Part shown: positions 25,319 to 34,048 of the stretch, one piece after another
Position numbering within the stretch: position 1 is the first letter of the stretch
Layout of the letters: every line of letters begins with the position of its first letter
Source: Tellurirhabdus rosea
Lineage (GTDB): Bacteria; Bacteroidota; Bacteroidia; Cytophagales; Spirosomataceae
DNA: 64,000 nucleotides
Assembly: GCF_026278345.1 (NCBI RefSeq)
Contig: NZ_CP111085.1
Coordinates: 2,554,001 to 2,618,000 of the forward strand
Direction: 5' to 3'
The notes under the pieces: model-generated
What the model was told of the DNA's origin: nothing
Databases searched by the model: none
Seen by the model: only the letters and a program-made list of their open reading frames with translations
Program-made: the position numbers and the translations under genes

Positions 25319-26179
25319 TCAGGACAATTCCTTCAGTCGGGCAATCAGGCTCTCGTTGTAGCGCCGGGCAACCGGCACCTGGGCCTGCCCGTCGAGCAGA
25401 TGCAGTTTGTAGCCCTGGGCGTTGCCCGTCACTTTTTCGACCAGTTCCAGATTCACCAGGTAAGAACGGTGGCAGCGCACAATATCCGGCTCGTTGATTT
25501 GCCCCTCCAGACGGCTCAGGCTGCTCCGGAGTAAGGTTTTTGCCAGTTTATCTTCCTTCAGATAAACCACCGTCGAATAGTTGTCGCTCGATTCAATGTA
25601 CAGCAGACAGGCGGGAGGCAGGCTAAGGGTGTCCTTTCCGTTCTCCGCGGTCAGCGTCAGCGGCCGGGTCTGCTGCTCGGCGACCGGGTGCACCGCGTGA
25701 ACAGGCACCGTGGCCGCTTCGCCCGCATACCGTTTGAGCCGAATGATGTAGTTGGCAATCACGCTGGCACCGGTGGGAAAGACACCGATCAGGTAGGTGA
25801 CCAGTATGGTTCCCAGCCAGCCGAAGGGATGGGTATATTTGCCGATCAGCCAGTTCAGATAAAGCTGGTTGGCGAGCGCAATGAGCATGATGTTGGTTGT
25901 CACCCAGAAGATTTCCCGGCCGACCGTCCAGCGCTCCTCCCGAAACTGCGCGGGCCATATCCAGGCCGGGACAAAATAGCTTCCGGCCGTCATAACCGCC
26001 GTAATGACACCAAAACCCAGAATCTTGGCTGCTTTATAATCGGTTCGCCAGAGCTGTAGCCCGAAAGGCTGAAAAATGAGGAGAAACAGGCCGACAAACA
26101 AACCGATTAATGCCGTCCTGCGCAGTCGGACCCAGGGGTTTTCTTCAAGCGGATACGGCTGGTTCAGTAATTGGAACAT
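25319..26179 (-). CDS. membrane-anchored LytTR-family transcriptional regulator
   Basis: A 286-residue protein with four membrane helices over roughly residues 22-150 and a C-terminal LytTR DNA-binding domain (about 190-286: LLYIESSDNYSTVVYLKEDK, LRSSLSRLEGQ, IVRCHRSYLVNLELVEKV, VPVARRYNESLIARL). LytTR proteins bind short direct repeats and often control exopolysaccharide, biofilm or virulence genes. It points towards the curli locus but is separated by a terminator, so a regulatory link is only inferred. It lies downstream of the rhomboid and polyprenyl-synthase genes (3-bp gap). Confidence 0.85.
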   Translation of the reverse strand: MFQLLNQPYPLEENPWVRLRRTALIGLFVGLFLLIFQPFGLQLWRTDYKAAKILGFGVITAVMTAGSYFVPAWIWPAQFREERWTVGREIFWVTTNIMLIALANQLYLNWLIGKYTHPFGWLGTILVTYLIGVFPTGASVIANYIIRLKRYAGEAATVPVHAVHPVAEQQTRPLTLTAENGKDTLSLPPACLLYIESSDNYSTVVYLKEDKLAKTLLRSSLSRLEGQINEPDIVRCHRSYLVNLELVEKVTGNAQGYKLHLLDGQAQVPVARRYNESLIARLKELS

Positions 26180-26182
26180 GGC

Positions 26183-26800
26183 TCAGAAAAGACGCCAGCT
26201 TGCAATCTGATCAACAAAAAGTGAGATAACCGGCGGGTAGACCACCACCATGAAAGCGACACCGAACAAAGCTCCGTACAGGTGGGCGTCGTGGTTGATG
26301 TACCCCATGTTGGTCCGCGAACCGTAAAACGAATATGCCATGTAGATGGCCGCGAAGATAAAGCCGGGAATACAAATCGCCAGAAAAACGCAGATGGGGT
26401 TCAGCGGCTGAAACAGAATGGCCGAGAATAGCAGAGCCGACACGCCGCCCGAAGCCCCCAGCGAATTGTAGGAAGAGTGGTTGCGGTGCCGGAACAGCGA
26501 AGGCAGATTGGCCACCACAATCGACAGCAGGTAAAAGCCCAGCAGCCAGATTGGCCCCGACGTGCCGAAGAGCGCGTTGAAAATCATTTCAATCAGCCGA
26601 CCGAAGAAATAAAGGCTGATCATATTGAAAATCAGGTGCCCCATGTCGGCATGGACAAACCCCGACGTGATGAGCCGGTACCACTGTCCACGGAAAACCC
26701 GCGGAGGATTGAGGACCATCGTGTCCAGAAAGGACTGATTACTGAAACCGTATACACTAACCAGTACGGTAATGACGATGATAGCGAGGGTGATGCTCAT
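26183..26800 (-). CDS. rhomboid-family intramembrane serine protease
   Basis: A 205-residue six-helix membrane protein. The catalytic Ser lies in GASGGVSALLF and the catalytic His in INHDAHLYGALFG; the HxxxN-type region is HADMGHLIFNMISLYFFG. This is the minimal bacterial rhomboid architecture. Substrates are unknown. It lies six bases after the polyprenyl-synthase gene and three before the LytTR gene, so the three form a tight minus-strand operon. Confidence 0.9.
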   Translation of the reverse strand: MSITLAIIVITVLVSVYGFSNQSFLDTMVLNPPRVFRGQWYRLITSGFVHADMGHLIFNMISLYFFGRLIEMIFNALFGTSGPIWLLGFYLLSIVVANLPSLFRHRNHSSYNSLGASGGVSALLFSAILFQPLNPICVFLAICIPGFIFAAIYMAYSFYGSRTNMGYINHDAHLYGALFGVAFMVVVYPPVISLFVDQIASWRLF

Positions 26801-26806
26801 GGTTGA

Positions 26807-27793
26807 TTAACTTTCCCGTCCGATCAGTTGCTCGGCAAAATCCAGTAAGAGGGCTTTGCGGGCCGGGTCTACGGCGATCTGCTCCAGATTCTGAAAGCCT
26901 TTGGCGAAATAATTATTGATGCGCTGTTCGGTCAGCTGCCGGATACCCAGCTGGTCGTAAATCCGGGTGACGGCCTGCACTTTTTCGGCCTTGTCAAACT
27001 CGGTACGGGCAATCCAGCCCGTTAGTTCGTCGCGCAGCGGACCGGCTGCCTGTTGTAATGCCTCGATCAGCAGGAACGTCTTTTTGTTGGAAATAATGTC
27101 GCCGCCCACCTGTTTGCCAAATTTGGCGGGGTCGCCGTAGACATCCAGCAGATCGTCCTTTAACTGAAAACCAAGCCCGATGTTGACGCCGCCCTCGTAA
27201 AGCAGATGGGTGGTTTCTTCGTCGGCTCCGGCGATGATTCCACCCAGTTCCAGCGCAAAGCCCAGCAACACGGAGGTTTTGAGCTTGATCATTTCGAGGT
27301 ATTCGTCCTCGCAGACATCCCAGCGGGTCTCAAAATTCATGTCGAGCTGCTGGCCTTCGCAGACCTCCGCGGCCGTGCGGTTGAAACGGGCCAGCACCCG
27401 CTTGATGTGCGGCGTCTCAACGTCCAGCAGCAGTTCGTAGGCGTTCACGAGCATGACGTCGCCCGACAGGATGGCAATGTTGTGGTTCCACTTTTCATGC
27501 ACGGTCGGCTGGCCGCGGCGCAGAGGAGCCTGGTCCATAATGTCGTCGTGCATCAGGGTAAAATTATGGAACACCTCTACCGCTACGGCCGGGCGCAGGG
27601 CCTTTTGCCAGTTATCCTCAAACAGATAAGCGGCCATAAGGGTCATGAGCGGACGCATGCGCTTGCCGCCGAGGTTCATGATGTAGCGAATCGGATCGTA
27701 TAATTCTGCCGGGTGAAGGCCGTATTTCGTCTGCTGAATTTCCTGATGAAGCGCATCAAGAAACGTCGTCGGACTCATCGTCGTTTGGGTCAT
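26807..27793 (-). CDS. polyprenyl synthetase (trans-isoprenyl diphosphate synthase)
   Basis: A 328-residue enzyme with both Asp-rich motifs: first HDDIMD in LMHDDIMDQAPLRRG, second LKDDLLDVYGD, plus the GGKRMRP basic motif near the N-terminus. It condenses IPP with allylic diphosphates to give geranylgeranyl or longer chains used for quinones, carotenoids or cell-wall carriers. The product chain length cannot be fixed from sequence by eye. First gene of the rhomboid/LytTR operon. Confidence 0.9.
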   Translation of the reverse strand: MTQTTMSPTTFLDALHQEIQQTKYGLHPAELYDPIRYIMNLGGKRMRPLMTLMAAYLFEDNWQKALRPAVAVEVFHNFTLMHDDIMDQAPLRRGQPTVHEKWNHNIAILSGDVMLVNAYELLLDVETPHIKRVLARFNRTAAEVCEGQQLDMNFETRWDVCEDEYLEMIKLKTSVLLGFALELGGIIAGADEETTHLLYEGGVNIGLGFQLKDDLLDVYGDPAKFGKQVGGDIISNKKTFLLIEALQQAAGPLRDELTGWIARTEFDKAEKVQAVTRIYDQLGIRQLTEQRINNYFAKGFQNLEQIAVDPARKALLLDFAEQLIGRES

Positions 27794-27923
27794 GCCTCAA
27801 AAATAACAAAAAAGCCGTACCCACCTTGCCCGGTCGTCCGCAATTCATCCCGGATACTTACCACTCGCCTATTTATTTCAACCGCTAAAGTACTATGCAT
27901 AGCAAGGTACTATAAACTTACCC

Positions 27924-27931
27924 TATCTTTG
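27924..27931 (+). promoter_or_regulatory. -7 promoter box for the small secreted protein gene
   Basis: TATCTTTG exactly matches TAnnTTTG, 79 nt before the ATG at 28011. No -33 TTG at standard spacing. Confidence 0.45.
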
Positions 27932-28010
27932 AATCAACAAAACGGGACAAACACCCGGTAAACAACAAATCAGAACACAACTTTAACGAACAGTAAACAA
28001 CAAATACACC

Positions 28011-28397
28011 ATGAAAACGCTCATCGCTTCTCTCGCCCTTGCTTTCGCTTCGGTCACTGTTTCAGTCGCCAACGATAACACAAACACGACCAATCCGGAG
28101 AAACCGGCCATGAAAACCGCCGTTTATCCGAGCAAAGACGCCCACAAAATCAACGTCATCATCGACAAAAACGAAGGTTCCACCGCCAACGTACGCCTGC
28201 TTTCCGAAAAAGGCGAAGTTCTGGCGATACAGCGGATCAGTAAGAAAAAGACCATCGTTCATACCCGCTTCGACGTAACCGAACTGACCGACGGCACCTA
28301 CACGGTCGAAATCAACAACGGTACCAGCAAAGAAGTGAAGAAACTGAGCCTGAGCACGGCCAAACAGGAGCCGGTTCGCCTGATTGCCATGAAGTAA
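28011..28397 (+). CDS. small secreted beta-sandwich-like protein, unknown function
   Basis: A 128-residue protein with signal peptide MKTLIASLALAFASVTVSVA. The mature part is strand-rich and ends in a DGTYTVEINNGTSKEV segment reminiscent of secreted beta-sandwich modules (DUF3244 or T9SS-type C-terminal domains) in Bacteroidota, but it is complete in itself, so it is not an obvious sorting tag. It stands alone with its own promoter box and a strong terminator. Confidence 0.7.
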   Translation: MKTLIASLALAFASVTVSVANDNTNTTNPEKPAMKTAVYPSKDAHKINVIIDKNEGSTANVRLLSEKGEVLAIQRISKKKTIVHTRFDVTELTDGTYTVEINNGTSKEVKKLSLSTAKQEPVRLIAMK

Positions 28398-28413
28398 CCG
28401 GATCTGCTTACTC

Positions 28414-28456
28414 AAAGAGGGGGCACGACCTGCAGGTCGTACCCCCTCTTTTTTTA
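28414..28456. terminator. bidirectional terminator
   Basis: Stem AAAGAGGGGGCACGACCTG with CAGGTCGTACCCCCTCTTT, one mismatch, flanked by A- and T-tracts, between the small secreted protein gene and the convergent rnr gene. Confidence 0.9.
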
Positions 28457-28464
28457 CCTATTCG

Positions 28465-30822
28465 TTACCGTCGCGTTCTCCGTTTTGGCGGGGCGGGAAC
28501 CGCTTCCTTCCGGCTGCGGCCGCGCGAACTGTCGCGTGACCGTTCGCTGCGCTCGTCGCGGCTGCGTTCGCCGCGACCAGCCCGGCGTGCCCCGCGGGCT
28601 TCGTTCAACGGACCCCGGTCTTCCACCAGCCAGAGATCCAGGCTGCGGCGGGCCATGTTGGCTTCTTTCACCCGGACCGAAACCGCATCCCCGAAGGCAT
28701 AGATTTTCTTGTTCCGACGGCCAATCAGGCGGTAATTTTCCTTGTCGTATTCGTAGAAGTCATCGCCCAGATCGGTCATGCGGACCAGCCCCTCGGCGCT
28801 CGTTTCCGTGATCTCGACGAAAATGCCAAAGTCGGTTACGCCGGTGATAATACCTTCAAACACGCGCTCCTTGTCCATGCGGGCCATAAATTCCACCTGC
28901 TTGTACTTGATGGATGCCCGCTCGGCTTCGGTCGCCAGCCGTTCGCGGTCGGAGGAGTATTTGCACATTCCCTCGTACTGCTCGCGTTCGACGGACTTGC
29001 CGCCGTCGAGGTAATGCTGCAGCAGTCGGTGCGCCATCATGTCCGGATACCGGCGAATGGGCGACGTGAAGTGCGAATACCGCCGGAAGGCCAGTCCAAA
29101 GTGACCGAGATCGTCGGTACTGTAACGGGCCTTGGCCATCGTCCGGATGGCGAGCTGCTGCAGAACGTTCTGTTCCGGCTGCCCTTCGATGGCGTCCATC
29201 AGGCTATTGTACGACTTCGATAGCTCCTTTTCGTCCACCTTCATCCGGTAGCCCAGCTTTCCGGCGAAAGTCGCAAAGGTGGCGAGTTTGTCGGTGTCGG
29301 GCGCTTCGTGAATCCGGTAAACCATGACGTTCGGATGGTCGCCGCGGCGCAGGTTGTGCACAAACTCAGCCACGCGCTTGTTTGCCAGCAGCATAAACTC
29401 TTCGATGAGCTTGTGCGCATCCTTCCGGACTTTCTGGTAAACATGCAGCGGGGCTCCGTTCTCGTCCAGTTTGAACTTGACCTCCACGGTTTCGAAGTTA
29501 ATGGCGCCTTTCCGGAACCGTTCTTCCTTAAAAATCAGGGCAATCCGGTTCAGCGTCTGCAGTTCTTCCGCAAACTCGCCATGCCCGGCGTCCAGAATTT
29601 CCTGCGCTTCTTCGTACGTAAAACGGCGGTCGGAGTGGATGACGGTCCGGCCAAACCACTCGTTCTGAACCTTGCCTTCGGGCGTCAGTTCAAAGACGGC
29701 CGAAAAGGTCAGCTTATCCTCGTGCGGCCGAAGCGAACACAGGACGTTGGACAGCTTTTCGGGCAGCATCGGCACCGTGCGGTCCACGAGGTAGACCGAC
29801 GTTCCGCGGCGATACGCTTCTTCTTCAAGGGCGGTGCCGGGCAGGATGTAGTGCGTCACGTCGGCGATGTGCACGCCCACTTCGTAGTTCCCGTTCTCCA
29901 GCGTCCGGATCGACAGCGCATCGTCGAAGTCCTTGGCATCTACCGGGTCGATCGTGAAGGTCGTAATCTCCCGGAAGTCGCGCCGTTTGGCAATTTCCTT
30001 CTTGGTGATTTTGGTCGAAATCTTATTGGATTCGGCTTCAACGGCTTCCGGGAACTGCACGGGTAGCCCAAATTCCGCCAGAATGGCGTGCATCTCCGTA
30101 TTGTTGTTTCCGGCCTGGCCAAGCACCGTCAGCACTTCTCCTTCCGGACGGTGGCGCCCATCCGGAAAACGGGTCAGGCGGATAATAACCTTATCGCCAT
30201 CCTGCGCCCCGGCCAGCTTATCTTTCGGAATGTAGATTTCTTCGTACAGCTTCTTACTGTCGGGAATGACCTGCCCGTATGTCGACCAGACGTCGATACG
30301 GCCCACCAGTTCGGCCCGGCCGCGCTCCAGAACTTCCGTGACCTTGCCTTCAATCCGCCGGCCCCGGTTTGAGGAGTCGCTGAAGCGCACCACTTTGACG
30401 CGGTCGCCGTCGATGGCTCCGTTCAGGTCGTCGGTGCTGACATAAATGTCCGTTTCCCGGTCTCCGTCGCCCGTAATGATAAAGGCAAAACGGGGATTTA
30501 CGTGATCCACGCGGCCTTCAACGCTCCGGTCCTGCGGGTTAAACTGGAACCGGCCATCGGGGTGGCGCGTCAGTTGTCCGTCGTCGGTCAGCTCGCCGAG
30601 CAGACCGTGGACAATCAGTTTCATTTTCCGGTCGTACACATCGAAGTGTTCGAGTACGTCCGTCTGCGCGTAAGCCTCTTCGCTGTTGATTTCAAAGAAA
30701 GCGGCCAGGTCATTTTTCAGTTCGTCCAGAAACGAAAGTGCCGATTCGGCCTGTCGTCCCTGCGAACCGCCCCGCCGTTTCTGGGTGTGGCTCTCGCGGG
30801 ATTTATTTCGGTTATTTCTCAT
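28465..30822 (-). CDS. rnr: ribonuclease R
   Basis: A 785-residue RNase II/R enzyme. N-terminal helix-turn-helix and cold-shock domains span roughly residues 25-240, the RNB catalytic domain about 270-610 with DPVDAKDFDDALSI (catalytic Asp cluster) and the HFTSPIRRYPDMMAHRLL signature, then a C-terminal S1 domain (FEGIITGVTDFGIFVEI) and a basic Arg/Ser-rich tail. It degrades structured RNA 3'-5'. The start at 30822 precedes an Arg-rich linker common in Bacteroidota. Confidence 0.95.
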   Translation of the reverse strand: MRNNRNKSRESHTQKRRGGSQGRQAESALSFLDELKNDLAAFFEINSEEAYAQTDVLEHFDVYDRKMKLIVHGLLGELTDDGQLTRHPDGRFQFNPQDRSVEGRVDHVNPRFAFIITGDGDRETDIYVSTDDLNGAIDGDRVKVVRFSDSSNRGRRIEGKVTEVLERGRAELVGRIDVWSTYGQVIPDSKKLYEEIYIPKDKLAGAQDGDKVIIRLTRFPDGRHRPEGEVLTVLGQAGNNNTEMHAILAEFGLPVQFPEAVEAESNKISTKITKKEIAKRRDFREITTFTIDPVDAKDFDDALSIRTLENGNYEVGVHIADVTHYILPGTALEEEAYRRGTSVYLVDRTVPMLPEKLSNVLCSLRPHEDKLTFSAVFELTPEGKVQNEWFGRTVIHSDRRFTYEEAQEILDAGHGEFAEELQTLNRIALIFKEERFRKGAINFETVEVKFKLDENGAPLHVYQKVRKDAHKLIEEFMLLANKRVAEFVHNLRRGDHPNVMVYRIHEAPDTDKLATFATFAGKLGYRMKVDEKELSKSYNSLMDAIEGQPEQNVLQQLAIRTMAKARYSTDDLGHFGLAFRRYSHFTSPIRRYPDMMAHRLLQHYLDGGKSVEREQYEGMCKYSSDRERLATEAERASIKYKQVEFMARMDKERVFEGIITGVTDFGIFVEITETSAEGLVRMTDLGDDFYEYDKENYRLIGRRNKKIYAFGDAVSVRVKEANMARRSLDLWLVEDRGPLNEARGARRAGRGERSRDERSERSRDSSRGRSRKEAVPAPPKRRTRR

Positions 30823-30867
30823 ATATTTTTCTAAACATCCGGTCAGGCGCTGCCGCCGGACGTATGG

Positions 30868-31599
30868 CTAATCAACTAATGTTATGTGTTCTGGTTCGAT
30901 GCCCGCCTCGCCGGTCAGCCGCAGGTAGACCTGTACCAGTGTGGCGATGTTCTGCTGGGCGTAGCGCCGTATTTTTGGCAAGTCGTTTTCCTGATAATAC
31001 AGCCGGCTCACTTCCTCCCCGGTAATCTCGGCCGGCTCACCGGGCACGTCCAGCAAAGCGGCCAGCACCTCCAGCGGAACGTAGTGCCGGGCATCCCCGA
31101 AGCGCCAGCGCTCCAGCGTGTCCTGGTGCGGGTTCTCCCACGGTTTCCGTCCCGCCAGCTGCAGGGTTTGCGGCAGCGGCAGTCCGTTGATGAGCAGCCG
31201 TCGGCACAAATACGGAAAATCGAATTCCTTGCCATTGTGCGCGCACAGACTCAGTTCGTCGGCCGGATAGCGTTCCATCACCTGAACCAGTTGCTGCAAC
31301 AGGGGTCGTTCCTCGTCGTTGAACAGCGTTTTTACGCGCAGGTGCGGCACTTCGTTCTCATCCCAGTACAGGGCCCCGATTCCGGCTCCGATGATGCGGC
31401 CGTATTCCGCAAAGAACGAAGCCCGGTTGTCGTACCACTCCTGAATCGACCAGTTTTCTTCTTTCCGGAAATGACTGATTTTCTGTTCCCACTGCCGTTG
31501 CAGACGCGGGTTCAGCTGGTTAAACTTCGCCGTGGCGGCTACGGTTTTCAGGTCGAGAAAAAGGGTGTTCTTAAGTTTACGGCGGGTAGCAGGTATCAT
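30868..31599 (-). CDS. predicted 3'-5' exonuclease (PolB-exo2/DEDD family), altered active site
   Basis: A 243-residue protein of the PolB-like exonuclease family (PF10108 type). The ATG at 31599 gives MIPATRRKLKNTLFLDLKTV. The second DEDD motif is intact (HNGKEFDFPYLCRRL), and the family segments GRKPWENPHQDTLERWRFGD and LPKIRRYAQQ are present. The first motif reads LDLKT where the family has D-x-E-T, and the last motif reads QQNIATLVQ where a catalytic Asp is expected. Two of the metal ligands are thus replaced (Glu to Lys, Asp to Asn), so it may be inactive as a nuclease. The neighbouring minus-strand genes lie within 90 bp. Confidence 0.75.
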   Translation of the reverse strand: MIPATRRKLKNTLFLDLKTVAATAKFNQLNPRLQRQWEQKISHFRKEENWSIQEWYDNRASFFAEYGRIIGAGIGALYWDENEVPHLRVKTLFNDEERPLLQQLVQVMERYPADELSLCAHNGKEFDFPYLCRRLLINGLPLPQTLQLAGRKPWENPHQDTLERWRFGDARHYVPLEVLAALLDVPGEPAEITGEEVSRLYYQENDLPKIRRYAQQNIATLVQVYLRLTGEAGIEPEHITLVD

Positions 31600-31685
31600 G
31601 GGCAGGCAGGAGTAAAGCGTTGACATCGCCGGACAAAGCGGAGCCATCGTCGTTAAACTCTGCTTTCCACTGCGCACTGACAAAA

Positions 31686-32090
31686 TTATTCGTGCAGGAT
31701 GCCTTCCAGACCCAGTTCGGCGATGGTCACCAGATTCTGTTCGGTGATGCTGTCGGGCACGAAGATAAACTTTTTATCAAAGATTTGACCGTCAATAAAA
31801 TAGCTTACCCAATACTCATTGTTCAGGTGGAACACGTCCGGCATGATGGTTTCGATGCCCTGGTGTTCGCCCGGTTTCAGTTCGGTGAAATAGTGCCGGA
31901 GCGTAGACGTCTCCTGTTTTTCGTCATCCCGGAAACCGTAGCCTTTCGATGTCACGAAGACGTTGGTAATCGGAACTGTATTCTGGTTAATGATAAATAC
32001 TTTCCAGTCGTACTGGTTCAGTTCGTTCCGTTCGCGTGCAATCACTACCTGCACGCCTTCGACCGGCAAAAATGGAATATCTTTTTTCAT
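31686..32090 (-). CDS. conserved hypothetical protein
   Basis: A 134-residue soluble protein with no signal peptide, no membrane segment and no motif that I recognise. It is strand-rich (FLPVEGVQVVIARERNE, WKVFIINQNTVPITNVFVTS, EYWVSYFIDGQIFDKKFIFV). It lies between lipB upstream and the exonuclease-like gene downstream on the same strand. Normal codon use for the region. Confidence 0.6.
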   Translation of the reverse strand: MKKDIPFLPVEGVQVVIARERNELNQYDWKVFIINQNTVPITNVFVTSKGYGFRDDEKQETSTLRHYFTELKPGEHQGIETIMPDVFHLNNEYWVSYFIDGQIFDKKFIFVPDSITEQNLVTIAELGLEGILHE

Positions 32091-32123
32091 TCAACTAGCT
32101 CGTTTGAATAATTATGAATCACG

Positions 32124-32169
32124 AATTGCGAATTACGTACGTGAACCCTGAAAGACGTAATTCGTAATT
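32124..32169. repeat. intergenic inverted repeat, 15-bp arms
   Basis: Arms 32124-32138 and 32155-32169 match with one mismatch. The word GAATTACGAATT/AATTCGTAATT is used in both direct and inverted orientation, and a further GTAATT copy follows at 32176. Confidence 0.7.
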
Positions 32170-32170
32170 T

Positions 32171-32902
32171 TTAATCCGTAATTGATCCCACCAGGTTCAT
32201 TTCGAACAAGTCGGCCAGGTGACGCCGCAGGGAAGCGGCCACTTCGTCCAGCGGCACCGGTCGGCCCAGTTCCTGTTCCAGCGAGGTAACGGCCTTATCG
32301 GCAATTCCGCACGGAACGATATGATTGAAATAACTCAAATCCGTATTGACGTTCAGCGCAAAGCCGTGCATCGTTACCCAACGGCTCGCTTTTACACCCA
32401 AGGCGCAGATTTTACGGGGATTTTGCTGCTCCGCATGGTCGAGCCAGACCCCGGTCAGTCCATCGATCCGCCCGGCATCCAGCCCGTATCCGGCCAGCGT
32501 CCGGATGATGGCCTCTTCCAGCAGCCGCATGTACTTGTGAATGTCGGTAAAGAAATTGTCCAGGTCCAGAATCGGATACCCCACCAGCTGCCCCGGCCCG
32601 TGGAAGGTAATGTCTCCGCCCCGGTTGATTTTGTAATACGTCGCGCCGATGGTTTTCAGGAACTCGTCGTTAGCCAGCAGATGGCTTTCCCTGCCGCTTT
32701 TGCCGAGCGTATAAACGGGCGGGTGTTCACAAAACAGCAGGTAGTTCGGGGTGGGCTGCCATTCACCGGCGGGGCGGCTGCGGTTGGCCGTTTTGATGGT
32801 CACAATCTCGGCCAGCAGGCTTTCCTGCTGGTCCCAGGTTGTTTTGTAGTTAACCAAACCTAAGTTTCTGAACTGTACCTGTTTATTCAGTATCTGATTC
32901 AT
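32171..32902 (-). CDS. lipB: octanoyltransferase LipB
   Basis: A 243-residue enzyme that moves octanoyl from acyl carrier protein to lipoyl domains. The family signature RGGDITFHGPGQLVGYPIL is present; the catalytic Cys lies in FNHIVPCGI and the Lys in CALGVKASRWVTMHGFALNV. The ATG at 32902 (MNQILNKQVQFRNLG) gives the usual length; the frame is open further upstream but with untypical residues. It diverges from yraN. lipA is not in the window. Confidence 0.92.
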   Translation of the reverse strand: MNQILNKQVQFRNLGLVNYKTTWDQQESLLAEIVTIKTANRSRPAGEWQPTPNYLLFCEHPPVYTLGKSGRESHLLANDEFLKTIGATYYKINRGGDITFHGPGQLVGYPILDLDNFFTDIHKYMRLLEEAIIRTLAGYGLDAGRIDGLTGVWLDHAEQQNPRKICALGVKASRWVTMHGFALNVNTDLSYFNHIVPCGIADKAVTSLEQELGRPVPLDEVAASLRRHLADLFEMNLVGSITD

Positions 32903-33030
32903 TTCGTACACGTGCTTCCATTGAAAACGCAAATCTGCGGGGTTTTCGTTCCTTTTTGCCCATCGTTTCGTCTTACCTGTACACGGGCATTTCAGCCCCG
33001 GCATAAGCGACAAAATCAGGAACAAACCCG

Positions 33031-33384
33031 ATGGCACAGCATAACGAAACCGGCAAAAAAGGCGAAGAGCACGCCGCCACTTACCTGGCGGGTAAAGGCT
33101 TTCAGATTCTGGAGCGAAACTTCCGCTACCAGCAGTCGGAGATAGACCTCATTGCCCGGAAGGACAAATTACTTCTGTTTGTGGAGGTGAAAACCCGCAC
33201 GAACCTGAGCTTTGGCAATCCGGAGGAATTTGTCTCGTGGGGCAAGGCCCGGCTCATCAAGCGGGCCGCCGAGCACTACATTTACGCGAAGGACTGGCAC
33301 CATGATGTTCGCTTCGACATCGTTGCCGTGACGATTCAAAATGAACTGATGCAGGTGAAGCATATCGAGGACGCCTTCAATTAA
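33031..33384 (+). CDS. yraN: YraN/UPF0102 family protein
   Basis: A 117-residue protein with the UPF0102 nuclease-like fold: GKKGEEHAATYLAGKGFQIL, then RNFRYQQSEIDLIARK and LLLFVEVKTRTNLSFG. The E..EID..EVK arrangement is PD-(D/E)XK-like, as in other YraN proteins, whose function is not firmly known. Its stop codon lies inside a large palindromic terminator. Confidence 0.88.
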   Translation: MAQHNETGKKGEEHAATYLAGKGFQILERNFRYQQSEIDLIARKDKLLLFVEVKTRTNLSFGNPEEFVSWGKARLIKRAAEHYIYAKDWHHDVRFDIVAVTIQNELMQVKHIEDAFN

Positions 33385-33434
33385 AAAACAGATGCCATAT
33401 CTTCAAGATATGGCATCTGTTTTTTAATTGAAGG
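33374..33434. terminator. 61-bp palindromic bidirectional terminator
   Basis: Perfect 30-bp arms 33374-33403 and 33405-33434 around a single central base, with A- and T-tracts inside the arms. It contains the last codons and stop of yraN and ends eight bases before the convergent gene. Confidence 0.85.
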
Positions 33435-33441
33435 GCGGGAA

Positions 33442-33903
33442 TCAGGCGTAAACTGCTGCGTTGAGCACAGGCAGATGGATCGTTTCCAGCCATTCCTCCT
33501 CAAGCATCGCGGCCCATTCGTGGAGATACGCGACGACATCGTCGCGGCGGTTGTGTTTCAGAAAGCGCCGTTCTATCGGGAAACGGGCCAGAATTTTTTT
33601 GTCGGAGAGCTTTTCCAGATTCTTCAGATCGTCCGTGGTCAATCCGGCGCTGAGCATTTCGCTGATGAGCAGATCAATGGGCATCTGGCTGGTCGGGCAA
33701 TAGTCGGCCACCTGTTCGTTCCAGTCGCCGTAACGCTCCATGGCGTAGGCGTGAATCTGGTCTTTGCTCAGCCGGGTAATCTCCTGAGCCAGGTTGCCGC
33801 AGTTGCAGCCGCCCATGTGGCCCCACTGGTAGGGCGCGCCGTTCTGCAGCTTTCGGGCGGTACGGCGAAGGGCATCGATGAGTTCGGGGGTCGGTCGTGC
33901 CAT
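33442..33903 (-). CDS. conserved hypothetical protein
   Basis: A 153-residue soluble protein I do not recognise. It has a GGCNCGNLAQEI segment and a further Cys in VADYCPTSQ; the Cys residues could bind metal, but this is conjecture. The C-terminal half is helical and charged (DDVVAYLHEWAAMLEEEW). It stands alone between convergent yraN and the terminator of leuA. Confidence 0.6.
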   Translation of the reverse strand: MARPTPELIDALRRTARKLQNGAPYQWGHMGGCNCGNLAQEITRLSKDQIHAYAMERYGDWNEQVADYCPTSQMPIDLLISEMLSAGLTTDDLKNLEKLSDKKILARFPIERRFLKHNRRDDVVAYLHEWAAMLEEEWLETIHLPVLNAAVYA

Positions 33904-34017
33904 AGTTTACGTTTTAAGGTTCACTCGCACAGTTAAGTTACTCGTTAACTGACGTATTGCCAACGGCTTGTTTTCTTTTTTTGTTTGGCGTCCGCCCGGA
34001 GGCGTTGCTTCTTTTAC

Positions 34018-34042
34018 AAAAAAAACGGGGCTTAAGCCCCGT
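34018..34042 (-). terminator. terminator of the branched-chain amino acid cluster
   Basis: Palindrome ACGGGGCTTAAGCCCCGT (34025-34042) followed on the minus strand by eight T residues, seven bases after the leuA stop. Confidence 0.9.
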
Positions 34043-34048
34043 GATGCG

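Noticed and set aside
29308-30066. A 252-codon open frame antisense to rnr
   Set aside because: No motif, and it lies entirely within the RNase R coding region.
33374-33434. Large palindrome as a mobile element
   Set aside because: Position between convergent stops and the A/T tracts fit a bidirectional terminator better.
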